The position numbers and the translations under genes are program-made. DNA of 64,000 nt. Source: Rhodopseudomonas palustris (GTDB lineage: Bacteria > Pseudomonadota > Alphaproteobacteria > Rhizobiales > Xanthobacteraceae). Below, in pieces: positions 16,132-24,553 of the stretch. Position 1 is the first letter of the stretch. Each line of letters starts with the position of its first letter. Under the pieces are notes generated by a model. That model was not told the DNA's origin and made no database searches. It saw nothing but the letters and a program-made list of their open reading frames with translations. The DNA is taken from positions 248,001 through 312,000 of the forward strand of contig NZ_CP041387.1 in assembly GCF_007005445.1 (NCBI RefSeq), in the 5' to 3' direction.

Positions 16132-16575
16132 TCAGGTCGCGCTGTCGATCAGGCTTTCCAGCAGACGCTTCAGTTCCGCAGTGGCCTTGTCGCCGTAGTT
16201 TTCGGCGATATGCGCCTCCTGGCTCAGCGCAAGTGCATTGAGCCGCTGGGTCAGCGCCTTGCCGCGATCGGAGATGTGCATCAGCACCTTGCGGCGGTCC
16301 TCCGGATCCTGGACGCGGTACACCAGCGAATCCGACACCATCCGGTCGATCATCTTGGTCAGGGTCGGATGATTGAGCAGCACCGCCTCAGCGAGTTCGC
16401 CCATCGAATGGCCCTTGCCGTCGGACAGCACCTTGAGGATGCGCCACTGCTCCACCGGCACGCCTTCGCCGCGCAGCCGCGCTTCGAGCTGGCGGTTGAT
16501 CTCACGATTGGCCTGCGCCAGCAGATAGGCGAGGTGTTCGGTGATCGGCGGATTGCGGGTGGGCGATTTGGCCAC
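16132..16575 (-). CDS. MarR-family transcriptional regulator
   Basis: This 147-residue winged-helix protein has a typical MarR core (MGELAEAVLLNHPTLTKMIDRM as recognition helix region and DPEDRRKVLMHISDRGK wing). The start is GTG; no better ATG is in frame. It diverges from the AmiC-like gene, and the 158-base gap carries an AT-rich palindrome, listed separately. It is the most likely controller of the amide module. It could also act on the acyl-CoA dehydrogenase downstream, with which it shares direction. Confidence 0.87.
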   Translation of the reverse strand: MAKSPTRNPPITEHLAYLLAQANREINRQLEARLRGEGVPVEQWRILKVLSDGKGHSMGELAEAVLLNHPTLTKMIDRMVSDSLVYRVQDPEDRRKVLMHISDRGKALTQRLNALALSQEAHIAENYGDKATAELKRLLESLIDSAT

Positions 16576-16618
16576 GATGAGACTTTATCGTTCCGTTTGA
16601 GCGAATCGGATGCGCAGT

Positions 16619-16642
16619 TTGCTGCATCTATATGCACAGCAA
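16619..16642. promoter_or_regulatory. Candidate MarR operator in divergent promoter
   Basis: TTGCTG and CAGCAA arms flank a centre that itself contains TGCA-N6-TGCA. The 24-base site lies between the two divergent starts, 43 bases from the MarR start, in the most AT-rich part of the gap. Confidence 0.5.
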
Positions 16643-16733
16643 TCCTTGAAGATTCAATATTTTCGAATAGCATTGATCGTCGGGCCCGGGGAGGGGACTT
16701 CGGCGGGATCACCCGCACCAGGCAGGAGAGGGC

Positions 16734-17918
16734 GTGCTTTCGGCTGTCGATCTCGGACATCGTGGCTTCTATGGAGGGCCGCCGCTCGGCTTGCTGGAGC
16801 GCGGCGTACTTCCCGACGCGCATTGGGTGGAAGGGCCGGGAGACGGCGGCGGCGCGGCCTCGCGCCGTGCCCGCAACAAGCTCCGCGTCGCGAACTTCGT
16901 CACCTTCCAGGGCTCGCCCGGACTGTGGGGCCCGGCCTCGACCAATGCGGCGCTGCTGGCGGCCGCGGAGATCAACAAGCGCGGCGGCATCCTCGGCCGC
17001 GAGATCGAACTGGTGTTCAGCGACGCCGGCGGTCCGATCGAGGACGTCGCCCGCCGGGTGGCGCAGGCGGTAGATTACGACGACGTCGACATCGTGATGG
17101 GCTCGCACATCAGCGCGGTGCGGGTCGCGCTGCGCAACGCCATCCGCGGCCGGGTGCCGTACATCTACACGCCGGTCTATGAAGGCGGTGAACGCACCCC
17201 CGGGGTGATGGCGATCGGCGAGACGCCGCGCTGGCAGAGCCGCCCGGCGATCGACTGGCTGGCGCGGGAGAAGAAGGCGCAGCGCTGGTATCTGATCGGC
17301 AGCGACTACGTCTGGCCCTGGCTGTCGCACCGCGCGGTGAAGACATACATCAAGGACGCCGGCGGCCAGGTGGTCGGCGAGGAGTTCGTGCCGCTCGGCG
17401 AGGATGATCACGAGCGGCATCTCGACCGCATCCGCGCCGCGAAACCCGATGCGGTGCTGATCTCGCTGATCGGCAACGACAGCGTGACGTTCAATCGCTC
17501 GTTCGCCGAAGCCGGCCTGTCGCGCCACATCCTCCGGCTCGCCGGCGCGATGGACGAGACCGTGCTGCTCGGCATCGGCGCCGACAACACCGAGAACCTG
17601 TTCTGCGCGTCGGGCTATTTCGGCTGCTACGACTGCGCCGCCAACGATGCGTTTCGCGATTCCTATCGCCGGATGTTCGGCCCGACCGCGCCGCCGATCG
17701 GCTCGGTCGGGCAGTCGAACTACGAAGGCCTGCGGTTTCTCGCCACGATCGCCGACAAGGCGCAGACGCTGGCGGCCCGTCCGCTGCTGCAGGCTGCGCG
17801 CAACGTGGTGTATCAGGGCGGGCGCGGCGAGGTGACGATCCGCGACGGGCGCGCGCGGATGACGATGCATCTGGCCGAAGCCGACGGTCTGGATTTCAAG
17901 CTGCTCCGCACGTTCTAA
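16734..17918 (+). CDS. AmiC/UrtA-like amide-binding protein without signal peptide
   Basis: The 394-residue product has the type I periplasmic-binding fold (RVANFVTFQGSPGLWGPAS, then AAEINKRGGILGREIELVFSD). It begins at a GTG behind AGGAGAG and has no signal peptide: the N terminus is charged and proline/glycine-rich. In this family, Pseudomonas AmiC is a cytosolic amide sensor that restrains the antiterminator AmiR, and the sequence fits that type better than a transport protein. It precedes an amidase and a complete HAAT importer that has its own exported binding protein. No AmiR-like ANTAR gene is seen. Cytosolic sensing is inference. Confidence 0.8.
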   Translation: MLSAVDLGHRGFYGGPPLGLLERGVLPDAHWVEGPGDGGGAASRRARNKLRVANFVTFQGSPGLWGPASTNAALLAAAEINKRGGILGREIELVFSDAGGPIEDVARRVAQAVDYDDVDIVMGSHISAVRVALRNAIRGRVPYIYTPVYEGGERTPGVMAIGETPRWQSRPAIDWLAREKKAQRWYLIGSDYVWPWLSHRAVKTYIKDAGGQVVGEEFVPLGEDDHERHLDRIRAAKPDAVLISLIGNDSVTFNRSFAEAGLSRHILRLAGAMDETVLLGIGADNTENLFCASGYFGCYDCAANDAFRDSYRRMFGPTAPPIGSVGQSNYEGLRFLATIADKAQTLAARPLLQAARNVVYQGGRGEVTIRDGRARMTMHLAEADGLDFKLLRTF

Positions 17919-18068
17919 GTCGCGCGGGCCTGCGACCGGCACCACTGCAAAATAATACTTGAAACGGAAAATATTTCCGTATGTATTATCCCGATGACGC
18001 GGCGCCGCTCCCGCGCGCCGCTCCGGCCTTCCCAGGGCCGCATCGCCGATCCGCCCACGCGCAGGAGA

Positions 18069-19589
18069 ATGATCTTGGCCGTTTCGCTTCCCACCCCCAC
18101 GCAGCTTCTCGAAGTCGCCGATCAGTGCGGCCTGTCGCTCACCGACGAGGACATCGTCTCGTTCCGTGGGCTGATGCAGCCGTCGATCGACGCCTACAAC
18201 GTGGTTGCGGCGCTGCCGGACGAAGTGCCGCTGGTGAAGTATCCGCGCACGCCGGGCTACACCCCCGGCGCGGAGGAGAATCCGCGCAACGCCTGGTATC
18301 GCAAGTCGAGTGTGAAGGGCGCGACGTCGGGCAAGCTCAAGGGCAAAACCGTCGCGCTGAAGGACAACATCATGCTGGCTGGCGTGCCGATGATGAACGG
18401 CTCGTCGACCCTCGAAGGCTACGTGCCGGATTTCGACGCCACTGTCGTCACCCGCATTCTCGATGCCGGCGGTGAGATTCTCGGCAAAACCCATTGCGAG
18501 CATTTCTGCATGTCCGGCGGCAGCCACACCGGCTCCAACGGTCCGGTGCACAATCCGCACAAGATGGGCTACTCGGCCGGCGGCTCGTCGTCGGGCAGCG
18601 CCGTGGTGGTCGCACTCGGCGAAGCCGATATGGCGATGGGCGGCGACCAGGGCGGCTCGATCCGGATGCCGTCGTCGTTCAGCGGCACCTACGGCATGAA
18701 GCCGACCTGGGGCTTGGTGCCATACACCGGCATCATGCCGATCGAGATCTATGTCGATCACACCGGGCCGATGACCGCGAACGTCGAAGACAACGCGCTG
18801 CTGCTGGAAGTCATCGCCGGCGACGACGGTTACGATCCGCGGATCCGGGCGCCGATCGTGCACGAGTACACCAAGGCGCTCGGCCAGGGCATCAAGGGCA
18901 TGAAGATCGGCATCGTGCGCGAGGGCTTCGAGCAGCCCGGCGCCGAGCCAGCGGTCAACGAGAGCGTTCGCGAGGCCGCCAAACGGCTCGCCAGCCTCGG
19001 CGCTACGGTCGAGGAGATCTCGATCCCGGAGCATAATCTGGCCGGCGCGGTGTGGATGCCGATCGGCACCGAAGGCATGACCCAGACCATGATGGTCGGC
19101 GACGGCTACGGTCTCAGCCGTCCGGACCTGTACTCGACCACGTTGATGAAGGCGCATCGCGGCTGGCGCGGCCAGGCGGACTCGCTGTCCGAAACCACCA
19201 AGATGATGCTGCTGCTCGGCACCTACATCAACAACACGTTCGGGCCGCGCTATTACGGCAAGGCGGTGAACATCTCGCGCCGCATCGCCGCCGCCTACGA
19301 CCATGCGCTGGCGAATTTCGATCTGCTGCTGATGCCGACCACCCCGATGAAGGCGACGCCGCTGCCGGCGCCGAACGCACCGCGCGAAGAGGTGATCGGG
19401 CGTGCCTTCGAGATGATCAGCAACACCGCGCCGTTCGACATCACTCATCATCCGGCGATGTCGATCCCGTGCGGCATGGTCGACGGCCTGCCGGTCGGGT
19501 TGATGCTGGTCGGCAAGCATTTCGACGAACCGACGATCTACCGCGCGGCTCACGCCTTCGAGCAGTCGGGCGACTGGAAGAAGATGTAG
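18069..19589 (+). CDS. Amidase, amidase-signature family
   Basis: The 506-residue enzyme has the Ser-cisSer-Lys triad: lysine in VALKDNIM, cis-serine in GGSSSGS and the nucleophile in GGSIRMPSS. It should hydrolyse a carboxamide to acid and ammonia in the cytoplasm. AGGAG lies only one base before the ATG used here; a TTG six bases further on has ideal spacing and may be the true start, giving an N terminus of AVSLPTPTQ. It lies between an amide-sensor-like gene and an amide-type importer, so it is the catabolic enzyme of this module. The substrate amide is unknown. Confidence 0.9.
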   Translation: MILAVSLPTPTQLLEVADQCGLSLTDEDIVSFRGLMQPSIDAYNVVAALPDEVPLVKYPRTPGYTPGAEENPRNAWYRKSSVKGATSGKLKGKTVALKDNIMLAGVPMMNGSSTLEGYVPDFDATVVTRILDAGGEILGKTHCEHFCMSGGSHTGSNGPVHNPHKMGYSAGGSSSGSAVVVALGEADMAMGGDQGGSIRMPSSFSGTYGMKPTWGLVPYTGIMPIEIYVDHTGPMTANVEDNALLLEVIAGDDGYDPRIRAPIVHEYTKALGQGIKGMKIGIVREGFEQPGAEPAVNESVREAAKRLASLGATVEEISIPEHNLAGAVWMPIGTEGMTQTMMVGDGYGLSRPDLYSTTLMKAHRGWRGQADSLSETTKMMLLLGTYINNTFGPRYYGKAVNISRRIAAAYDHALANFDLLLMPTTPMKATPLPAPNAPREEVIGRAFEMISNTAPFDITHHPAMSIPCGMVDGLPVGLMLVGKHFDEPTIYRAAHAFEQSGDWKKM

Positions 19590-19624
19590 CCCAGGCGCAA
19601 TGTCCGTCAGCCGGTAAGGTCCGA

Positions 19625-20482
19625 ATGGAAAACCTGTTCGCCGCCCTGTTCGAAATCCTGAGCTTCGGTTCCATCGTCGTGCTGGTGGTGCTGGGGCTCG
19701 GGATCATTGCCAGCATGATGGGCATCTTCAACTTCGCGCAGGGCGAGTTCGTCCTGCTCGGCGCCTACGTCACCTATCTGGCCCACACCGCCGGTCTGCC
19801 GGTGTGGACCGGCATGGTGGCGGCGCCGTTCGTGGTCGGCGCGTTCGGTCTGGTGCTCGAACGGCTGATCGTGCGGCGGTTCTACGCCGCCCCGATCGTG
19901 GCGATGCTCGGCACCTATGCGCTCGGCCTGATCATCCGCGAGATCGTCCGCGGCCTGATCGGCGGCCTCTACATCTCGGTGCCGGAGCCGGTCGGCGGCT
20001 CGATCACGATTGGTGCGATGCATCTGTCGACCTGGCGGCTGGTGATCATCGTGGTGACCGCGCTGGTGATGATCGGTAGCTATCTCCTGCTGTCGCGCAC
20101 CTCGTTCGGATTGAGAGTGAGGGCGTCGCTGGAGAACCCGGCGCTGGCGCGCGCCTCCGGCATCTCCACCAACGCGATCTACGGCGCCACCTTCGCGTTC
20201 GGTGCGGCGCTCGCCGGCCTCGCCGGTGCGCTGATCGTGCCGGTGTTCTCATTGTTCGCCGATCTCGGCCTGCGCTTCCTGATCCAGGGATTCATCGCCG
20301 TGATGGTCGGCGGCGTCGGTTCGTTCGCCGGTCCGGTTGCCGGTGCGGGCATCATCGGCACGCTGTCGGCGGCGCTTCCCTGGGTGATCCAGCCGGTGAT
20401 CGCCGACGTCCTCGTCTTCGTGCTCGCGATCATCTTCATCAAATTCCGGCCGCAGGGCCTCGTTTCGGGAAAAGGGATCTAG
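19625..20482 (+). CDS. HAAT ABC transporter permease, LivH/UrtB type
   Basis: The 285-residue membrane protein has the hallmark FNFAQGEFVLLGAYV and the coupling segment RASLENPALARASGIS. About eight membrane spans are visible. It starts 35 bases after the amidase stop and ends four bases before the exported binding protein, so it is part of the same operon. It is unusual that the first permease precedes the binding protein while the second permease follows it. With the downstream LivM-type protein it forms the second HAAT channel of the window, probably for amides or urea-like compounds. Confidence 0.9.
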   Translation: MENLFAALFEILSFGSIVVLVVLGLGIIASMMGIFNFAQGEFVLLGAYVTYLAHTAGLPVWTGMVAAPFVVGAFGLVLERLIVRRFYAAPIVAMLGTYALGLIIREIVRGLIGGLYISVPEPVGGSITIGAMHLSTWRLVIIVVTALVMIGSYLLLSRTSFGLRVRASLENPALARASGISTNAIYGATFAFGAALAGLAGALIVPVFSLFADLGLRFLIQGFIAVMVGGVGSFAGPVAGAGIIGTLSAALPWVIQPVIADVLVFVLAIIFIKFRPQGLVSGKGI

Positions 20483-20486
20483 CCTG

Positions 20487-21710
20487 ATGTCCAGCGACTC
20501 CAACTTCGAGATCAACCGCCGCCGGTTCCTGTCCAATTTCGCTTTCGCCAGCACGGCGATCGCCACCGGAGTCGGAAGCTGGGTGATCCCGACGGACTGG
20601 GCCAATGCCGCCGCCGGTCCTATCAAGGTCGGCATCGCCACCGACCTCACCGGCCCGATCGGCTACGCCGGCAACGCCGACGCCAACGTCGCCAAGATGG
20701 TGGTGAAGCAGATCAACGACGCCGGCGGCCTGCTCGGGCGGCCGCTCGAACTGCACATCGAGGACACCGCGTCGAACGAAGCGGTCGCGGTCGGCAACGT
20801 CCGCAAGCTGATCCAGCGCGACAAGGTCGATGTCGTGCTCGGCGGCGTCACCTCGTCGATGCGCAACGCCATCAAGGACGTCATCGTCGCCCGCGGCAAG
20901 ACGCTGTACATCTATCCGCAGCTCTATGAAGGCAAGGAGTGCACGCCGTATCTGTTCTGCACCGGCCCGACCCCGGCGCAGCAGTGCGACGAGTTCATTC
21001 CGTGGCTGATCAAGAACGGCGGCAAGAAGTTCGCGCTGCCGAGCGCCAACTACGTGTGGCCGCACACGCTCAACGTCTACGCCCGCAAGGTGATCGAGGC
21101 CAATGGCGGCGAGGTGGTGCTGGAAGAGTACTATCCGCTCGACCAGATCGACTTCTCCTCGACCGTCAACCGCATCATCTCCAACAAGGTCGACGTGGTG
21201 TTCAACACCGTGATCCCGCCCGGCGTCGGCCCGTTCTTCAAGCAGCTCTACGAGGCCGGATTCCTCAAGAACGGCGGCCGGCTGTCCTGCGTGTACTACG
21301 ATGAGAACACGCTCGGCATCAATCAGCCGGCGGAGATCGAGGGGTTGGCGAGCTGTCTCGACTACTTCAAGGCTGTCGCCAAAGACGATCCGGTGAGCGC
21401 CAAGATCCAGGCTGCCTACGACAAGGAATTCCCCGGAACGTTCCTGTTCGCCGCCGGCAGCGCCGCCACCGGCACCTATCGCGGCCTGAAGCTGTGGGAA
21501 GCCGCGGTGAAGGAAGCCGGCAAGATCGATCGCGACGGCGTCGCCGCGGCGCTCGATCACGCCAAGATCGCCGAAGGCCCCGGCGGGCCGGCTGAAATGG
21601 TGCCGGGCAAGCGCCACTGCAAGATGAACATGTACACCGCGGTCGCCAAGAACGGCAGCTACGAGATCGTCGAGCGTAGCAAAGGCCTGGTGGACCCGAA
21701 GGAATGCTGA
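20487..21710 (+). CDS. HAAT ABC transporter substrate-binding protein, UrtA/FmdD-like, Tat signal
   Basis: The 407-residue product begins with a twin-arginine-type signal (RRRFLSNFAFASTAIATG, hydrophobic stretch to about residue 45) rather than a plain Sec peptide. The mature part has the urea/amide branch of the Peripl_BP fold (IKVGIATDLTGPIGYAG, then VVKQINDAGGLLGRPLE). Together with the AmiC-like cytosolic protein it gives this locus two related binding proteins, one outside and one inside. It should capture the amide for import ahead of the amidase. Confidence 0.88.
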   Translation: MSSDSNFEINRRRFLSNFAFASTAIATGVGSWVIPTDWANAAAGPIKVGIATDLTGPIGYAGNADANVAKMVVKQINDAGGLLGRPLELHIEDTASNEAVAVGNVRKLIQRDKVDVVLGGVTSSMRNAIKDVIVARGKTLYIYPQLYEGKECTPYLFCTGPTPAQQCDEFIPWLIKNGGKKFALPSANYVWPHTLNVYARKVIEANGGEVVLEEYYPLDQIDFSSTVNRIISNKVDVVFNTVIPPGVGPFFKQLYEAGFLKNGGRLSCVYYDENTLGINQPAEIEGLASCLDYFKAVAKDDPVSAKIQAAYDKEFPGTFLFAAGSAATGTYRGLKLWEAAVKEAGKIDRDGVAAALDHAKIAEGPGGPAEMVPGKRHCKMNMYTAVAKNGSYEIVERSKGLVDPKEC

Positions 21711-21752
21711 TGCGGTCGCTTTTGAACGACTTAGCTCGCGTTCGCGGGCGGA

Positions 21753-21901
21753 CCTCACCTCTCCCCGCGTGCGGGGAGAGGTCGACCGGCGTCGCGAAGC
21801 GAAGTCGGTCGGGTGAGGGGGCGTCTCCGCATCACCGAGCGTCTGCGACTCGCGGCGGCGCCCCCTCACCCCGGCCCTCTCCCCGCAGGCGGGGAGAGGG
21901 A
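21753..21901. repeat. Intergenic palindromic repeat, family B copy 1
   Basis: Two hairpins, CTCTCCCCGC-N2-GCGGGGAGAG and CTCTCCCCGC-N3-GCGGGGAGAG, bound a segment that itself has GGTGAGGGGGC facing GCCCCCTCACC. The element fills most of the 253-base gap between binding-protein and permease genes and is related to the element at 30598-30723. Confidence 0.75.
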
Positions 21902-21963
21902 GGCTTCGCGGCCGCGCTGCGTTCGAACGCGACCGTCGGGTTTGCTGGCAGTCGGGCGCGTCG

Positions 21964-23019
21964 ATGACAGACGTTTCTTCGACACTTTCGGAGGCCGCGT
22001 CGCCCCGCGCCAGGCGGCGCCGCGCGGTGCTGCCGATCATCGAGATCGCGATGCTGGCGCTGTTCCTGCTGCTGCCGCTGGTGCTGCAGGACTATCTCAC
22101 CGTGTTCATGACGCGGGTATTGATCCTGTGCCTGTTCGCGCTGTCGTTCGATCTGGTGTGGGGCTATGCCGGGATCATGAGCTTCGGCCAGGCGGTGTTC
22201 TTCGGCGGCGCCGGCTACGGGGTGGCGCTGCTCGGGCGTGATCTCGGGATTTCGTCGATGCTGCTGGTGGTGCCGGCTGGCGTGCTGATCGGATTCGCGT
22301 TGGCGCTGTTGATCGGCGGCTTTCTGCTGCTTGGGCGCAATCCGTCGAGCGTCATCTTCGTGTCGCTCGGCACGCTGACCGCATCCTATGCGTTCGATCG
22401 GCTGGCGCGCGGCTGGTACTATCTCGGCGGCCAGAACGGCATTCCCTCGATCCCGCAGATGACGATCGGCAGCTACGACCTCGGCGAGGGCGCGGTGTTC
22501 TATTATCTGGCGCTGGCGATCCTGATCGCGGTCTACGCGGTCTGCCGCTATCTGGTGCGGTCGCAGTTCGGGCTGGCGCTCGCCGGCCTGCGCGAGAACG
22601 AGCAGCGCATCTCCTTCTTCGGCTACAAGGTGCAGCATCTGAAGGCGATCATCTTCTCGCTCGGCGGCGCGATCGCCGGGCTCGCCGGCAGCCTCTACGC
22701 GTTCCACGAGGGCTTCGTCTGGCCCAACATGCTCGGCGTGGTGATGTCGACCCAGGTGGTGCTCTATGTCTTGTTCGGCGGCTCGGGCACGCTGATCGGC
22801 GCGGTGATCGGCACGGTGGTGATCGAGATCGTGTCGTTCTGGCTGTCGAATTCCTACCAGGACATCTGGCCGATCATTCTCGGCGCGCTGATGCTGCTGG
22901 TGATCCTGTTCCGCCCCGCCGGGCTGATCAGCCTGATCGTCAGCCACAGCGAGCGGATCGGCAGCTTCGGCCGGCCGCCGAAGCCGCGCCACAAGGAGGG
23001 CGGCCATGGCTCTGCTTGA
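21964..23019 (+). CDS. HAAT ABC transporter permease, LivM/UrtC type
   Basis: The 351-residue integral membrane protein has the family hallmark GYAGIMSFGQAVFFGGAGYG and coupling loop AGLRENEQRISFFGYKV. It follows a 253-base gap filled by a palindromic repeat, but direction and content tie it to the preceding amide-import genes. Its end overlaps the LivG-type ATPase by 14 bases. It should pair with the LivH-type permease upstream. Confidence 0.9.
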   Translation: MTDVSSTLSEAASPRARRRRAVLPIIEIAMLALFLLLPLVLQDYLTVFMTRVLILCLFALSFDLVWGYAGIMSFGQAVFFGGAGYGVALLGRDLGISSMLLVVPAGVLIGFALALLIGGFLLLGRNPSSVIFVSLGTLTASYAFDRLARGWYYLGGQNGIPSIPQMTIGSYDLGEGAVFYYLALAILIAVYAVCRYLVRSQFGLALAGLRENEQRISFFGYKVQHLKAIIFSLGGAIAGLAGSLYAFHEGFVWPNMLGVVMSTQVVLYVLFGGSGTLIGAVIGTVVIEIVSFWLSNSYQDIWPIILGALMLLVILFRPAGLISLIVSHSERIGSFGRPPKPRHKEGGHGSA

Positions 23020-23740
23020 AGCGCGCGGCATGAGGAAGGTGTTCGGCAAGCTCACCGCGCTCAACGGCGCCGAGCTGACGGTGCAGCCGAACGAGTTTCA
23101 CGGCCTGATCGGGCCGAACGGCTCCGGCAAGAGCACGATGATGAAATGCATCGCCGGCGCCGAAGTGCCGACCGAGGGCCGCGTCGGGTTCGACGGCGCC
23201 GATATCACCGCGGCGTCGCCGGCCGAGCGCGCCCGCGCCGGCATGAGCCTGAAGTTTCAGATCACCTCGGTGCTGCCGGCGCTGACGCTGTACGACAACG
23301 TGCTGCTGGCGCTGCAGGGCCAGACCACGCTCTCCAAGCTGATGTTCTCGCGCACCCGCGGCCTGTTGCACGACAAGGTGATGGCGATGCTGGAGCAATT
23401 TCGGCTGGTCGACCGCGCCGGCGAGCATGCGTCTGCGCTGTCGCACGGCCAGCAGCAATGGCTGGAGATCGCGATGGCGCTGGCGCCGGAGCCGAAGCTG
23501 CTGCTGCTCGACGAGCCGACCGGCGGTATGAGCCTGGAAGAACGCCGCGTCACCGGCGAACTGCTGGCGCCGATCAAGTCGCGCTGCTCGCTGGTGATCG
23601 TCGAGCACGATCTCGACTTCATCCGCGACATCTGCGATCGCCTCACCGTGCTCGATCAGGGCGCGGTGCTCGACACCGGAACGGTCGAGCAGATCCAGGC
23701 GAGCCCGAAAGTCCAGGAGGTCTATCTCCGCCGTGCTTGA
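23006..23740 (+). CDS. HAAT ABC transporter ATP-binding protein, LivG/UrtD type
   Basis: The 244-residue ATPase shows Walker A GPNGSGKST, signature LSHGQQQWLEIAMAL, Walker B LLLLDEPTGGMS and switch VEHDLDFI. SHGQQQ is the usual LivG/UrtD variant of the ABC signature. It overlaps the permease before it and the ATPase after it, indicating tight translational coupling. It drives the second HAAT importer. Confidence 0.9.
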   Translation: MALLEARGMRKVFGKLTALNGAELTVQPNEFHGLIGPNGSGKSTMMKCIAGAEVPTEGRVGFDGADITAASPAERARAGMSLKFQITSVLPALTLYDNVLLALQGQTTLSKLMFSRTRGLLHDKVMAMLEQFRLVDRAGEHASALSHGQQQWLEIAMALAPEPKLLLLDEPTGGMSLEERRVTGELLAPIKSRCSLVIVEHDLDFIRDICDRLTVLDQGAVLDTGTVEQIQASPKVQEVYLRRA

Positions 23741-24434
23741 GGATCATTATCTCGACATTCGCGACCTCGACGCGGGCTATGGCCGCAGCCAGGTGCTGTT
23801 CGGCGTGTCGCTGTCGGCGCCGTGGCGCGGCGGCGTCGCCATTCTCGGCCGCAACGGCGCCGGCAAGACCACGCTGATGAAAGCGATCATGGGTGAACTG
23901 CCGGCCAAGCGCGGCAGCGTCTCGCTGGATTCGCGCGACGTCACCAAGCTGCCCACCGAGCAGCGCGTCCGCGCCGGCTTCGGCTACGTGCCGCAGGACC
24001 ATCCGGTGTTCGCGCGGCTGACGATCCGCGACAATCTCGCGGTGGGGGCGCTGACCAACAAGGACAGCCGTGCCGTCGACCGCGTGCTGGAGATGTTTCC
24101 CAAGCTCGGTCAGCGGCTCGACCAGATCGCCGGAACGCTGTCCGGCGGCGAGCGCAAGATGCTGGCGATCGGCCGCGCGCTGCTGTCGGAGCCGAGCGTG
24201 CTGCTGCTCGACGAGCCAACCGAAGGCGTCTGGATCGGCGTGATCGAGGAGATCACCGACCGGCTGATCGTGCTGGCGAAAGATATCGCCGTGATCATCG
24301 TCGAGCAGCACCTCGATCTGGCGCTGCGCGTCGCCGATCGCGCCTTCGTGCTCGACCGCGGCCGCGTCGCCCTCACCGGCACCGCCGACGAGGTCCGCAA
24401 CGACCCGCGGCTGCTGCAATATCTGGCGCCGTAG
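23733..24434 (+). CDS. HAAT ABC transporter ATP-binding protein, LivF/UrtE type
   Basis: The 233-residue ATPase has Walker A GRNGAGKTT, signature LSGGERKMLAIGR and Walker B VLLLDEPTEGVW, then VEQHLDLAL. The start is a GTG inside the end of the LivG-type gene, with CCAGGAGG upstream. It is the last gene of the amide module. A family C palindrome lies just behind it and may act as the operon's end structure. Confidence 0.9.
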   Translation: MLEDHYLDIRDLDAGYGRSQVLFGVSLSAPWRGGVAILGRNGAGKTTLMKAIMGELPAKRGSVSLDSRDVTKLPTEQRVRAGFGYVPQDHPVFARLTIRDNLAVGALTNKDSRAVDRVLEMFPKLGQRLDQIAGTLSGGERKMLAIGRALLSEPSVLLLDEPTEGVWIGVIEEITDRLIVLAKDIAVIIVEQHLDLALRVADRAFVLDRGRVALTGTADEVRNDPRLLQYLAP

Positions 24435-24453
24435 CAGCGCTAAGATCCTCTCG

Positions 24454-24533
24454 GTCATTGCGAGCGCAGCGAAGCAATCCAGACATTGTGCACTGAGCTG
24501 GATGCTTCGTCGGCCTCGCCTCCTCGCAATGAC
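24454..24533. repeat. Intergenic palindromic repeat, family C copy 1
   Basis: The element has 11-base inverted ends, GTCATTGCGAG and CTCGCAATGAC, around an 58-base interior that contains GAAGCAATCCAG. Related copies are at 41606-41724 (diverged) and 47406-47425 (interior lost). It sits between convergent genes. Confidence 0.75.
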
Positions 24534-24553
24534 GAGGATGAGATGCTCGTAGT

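Noticed and set aside
16359..19553. Open frame of over 1000 codons on the minus strand across the MarR, AmiC-like and amidase genes
   Set aside because: It lies opposite well-supported genes, crosses an intergenic region and shows no recognisable domain; codon bias in high-GC DNA keeps such frames open.
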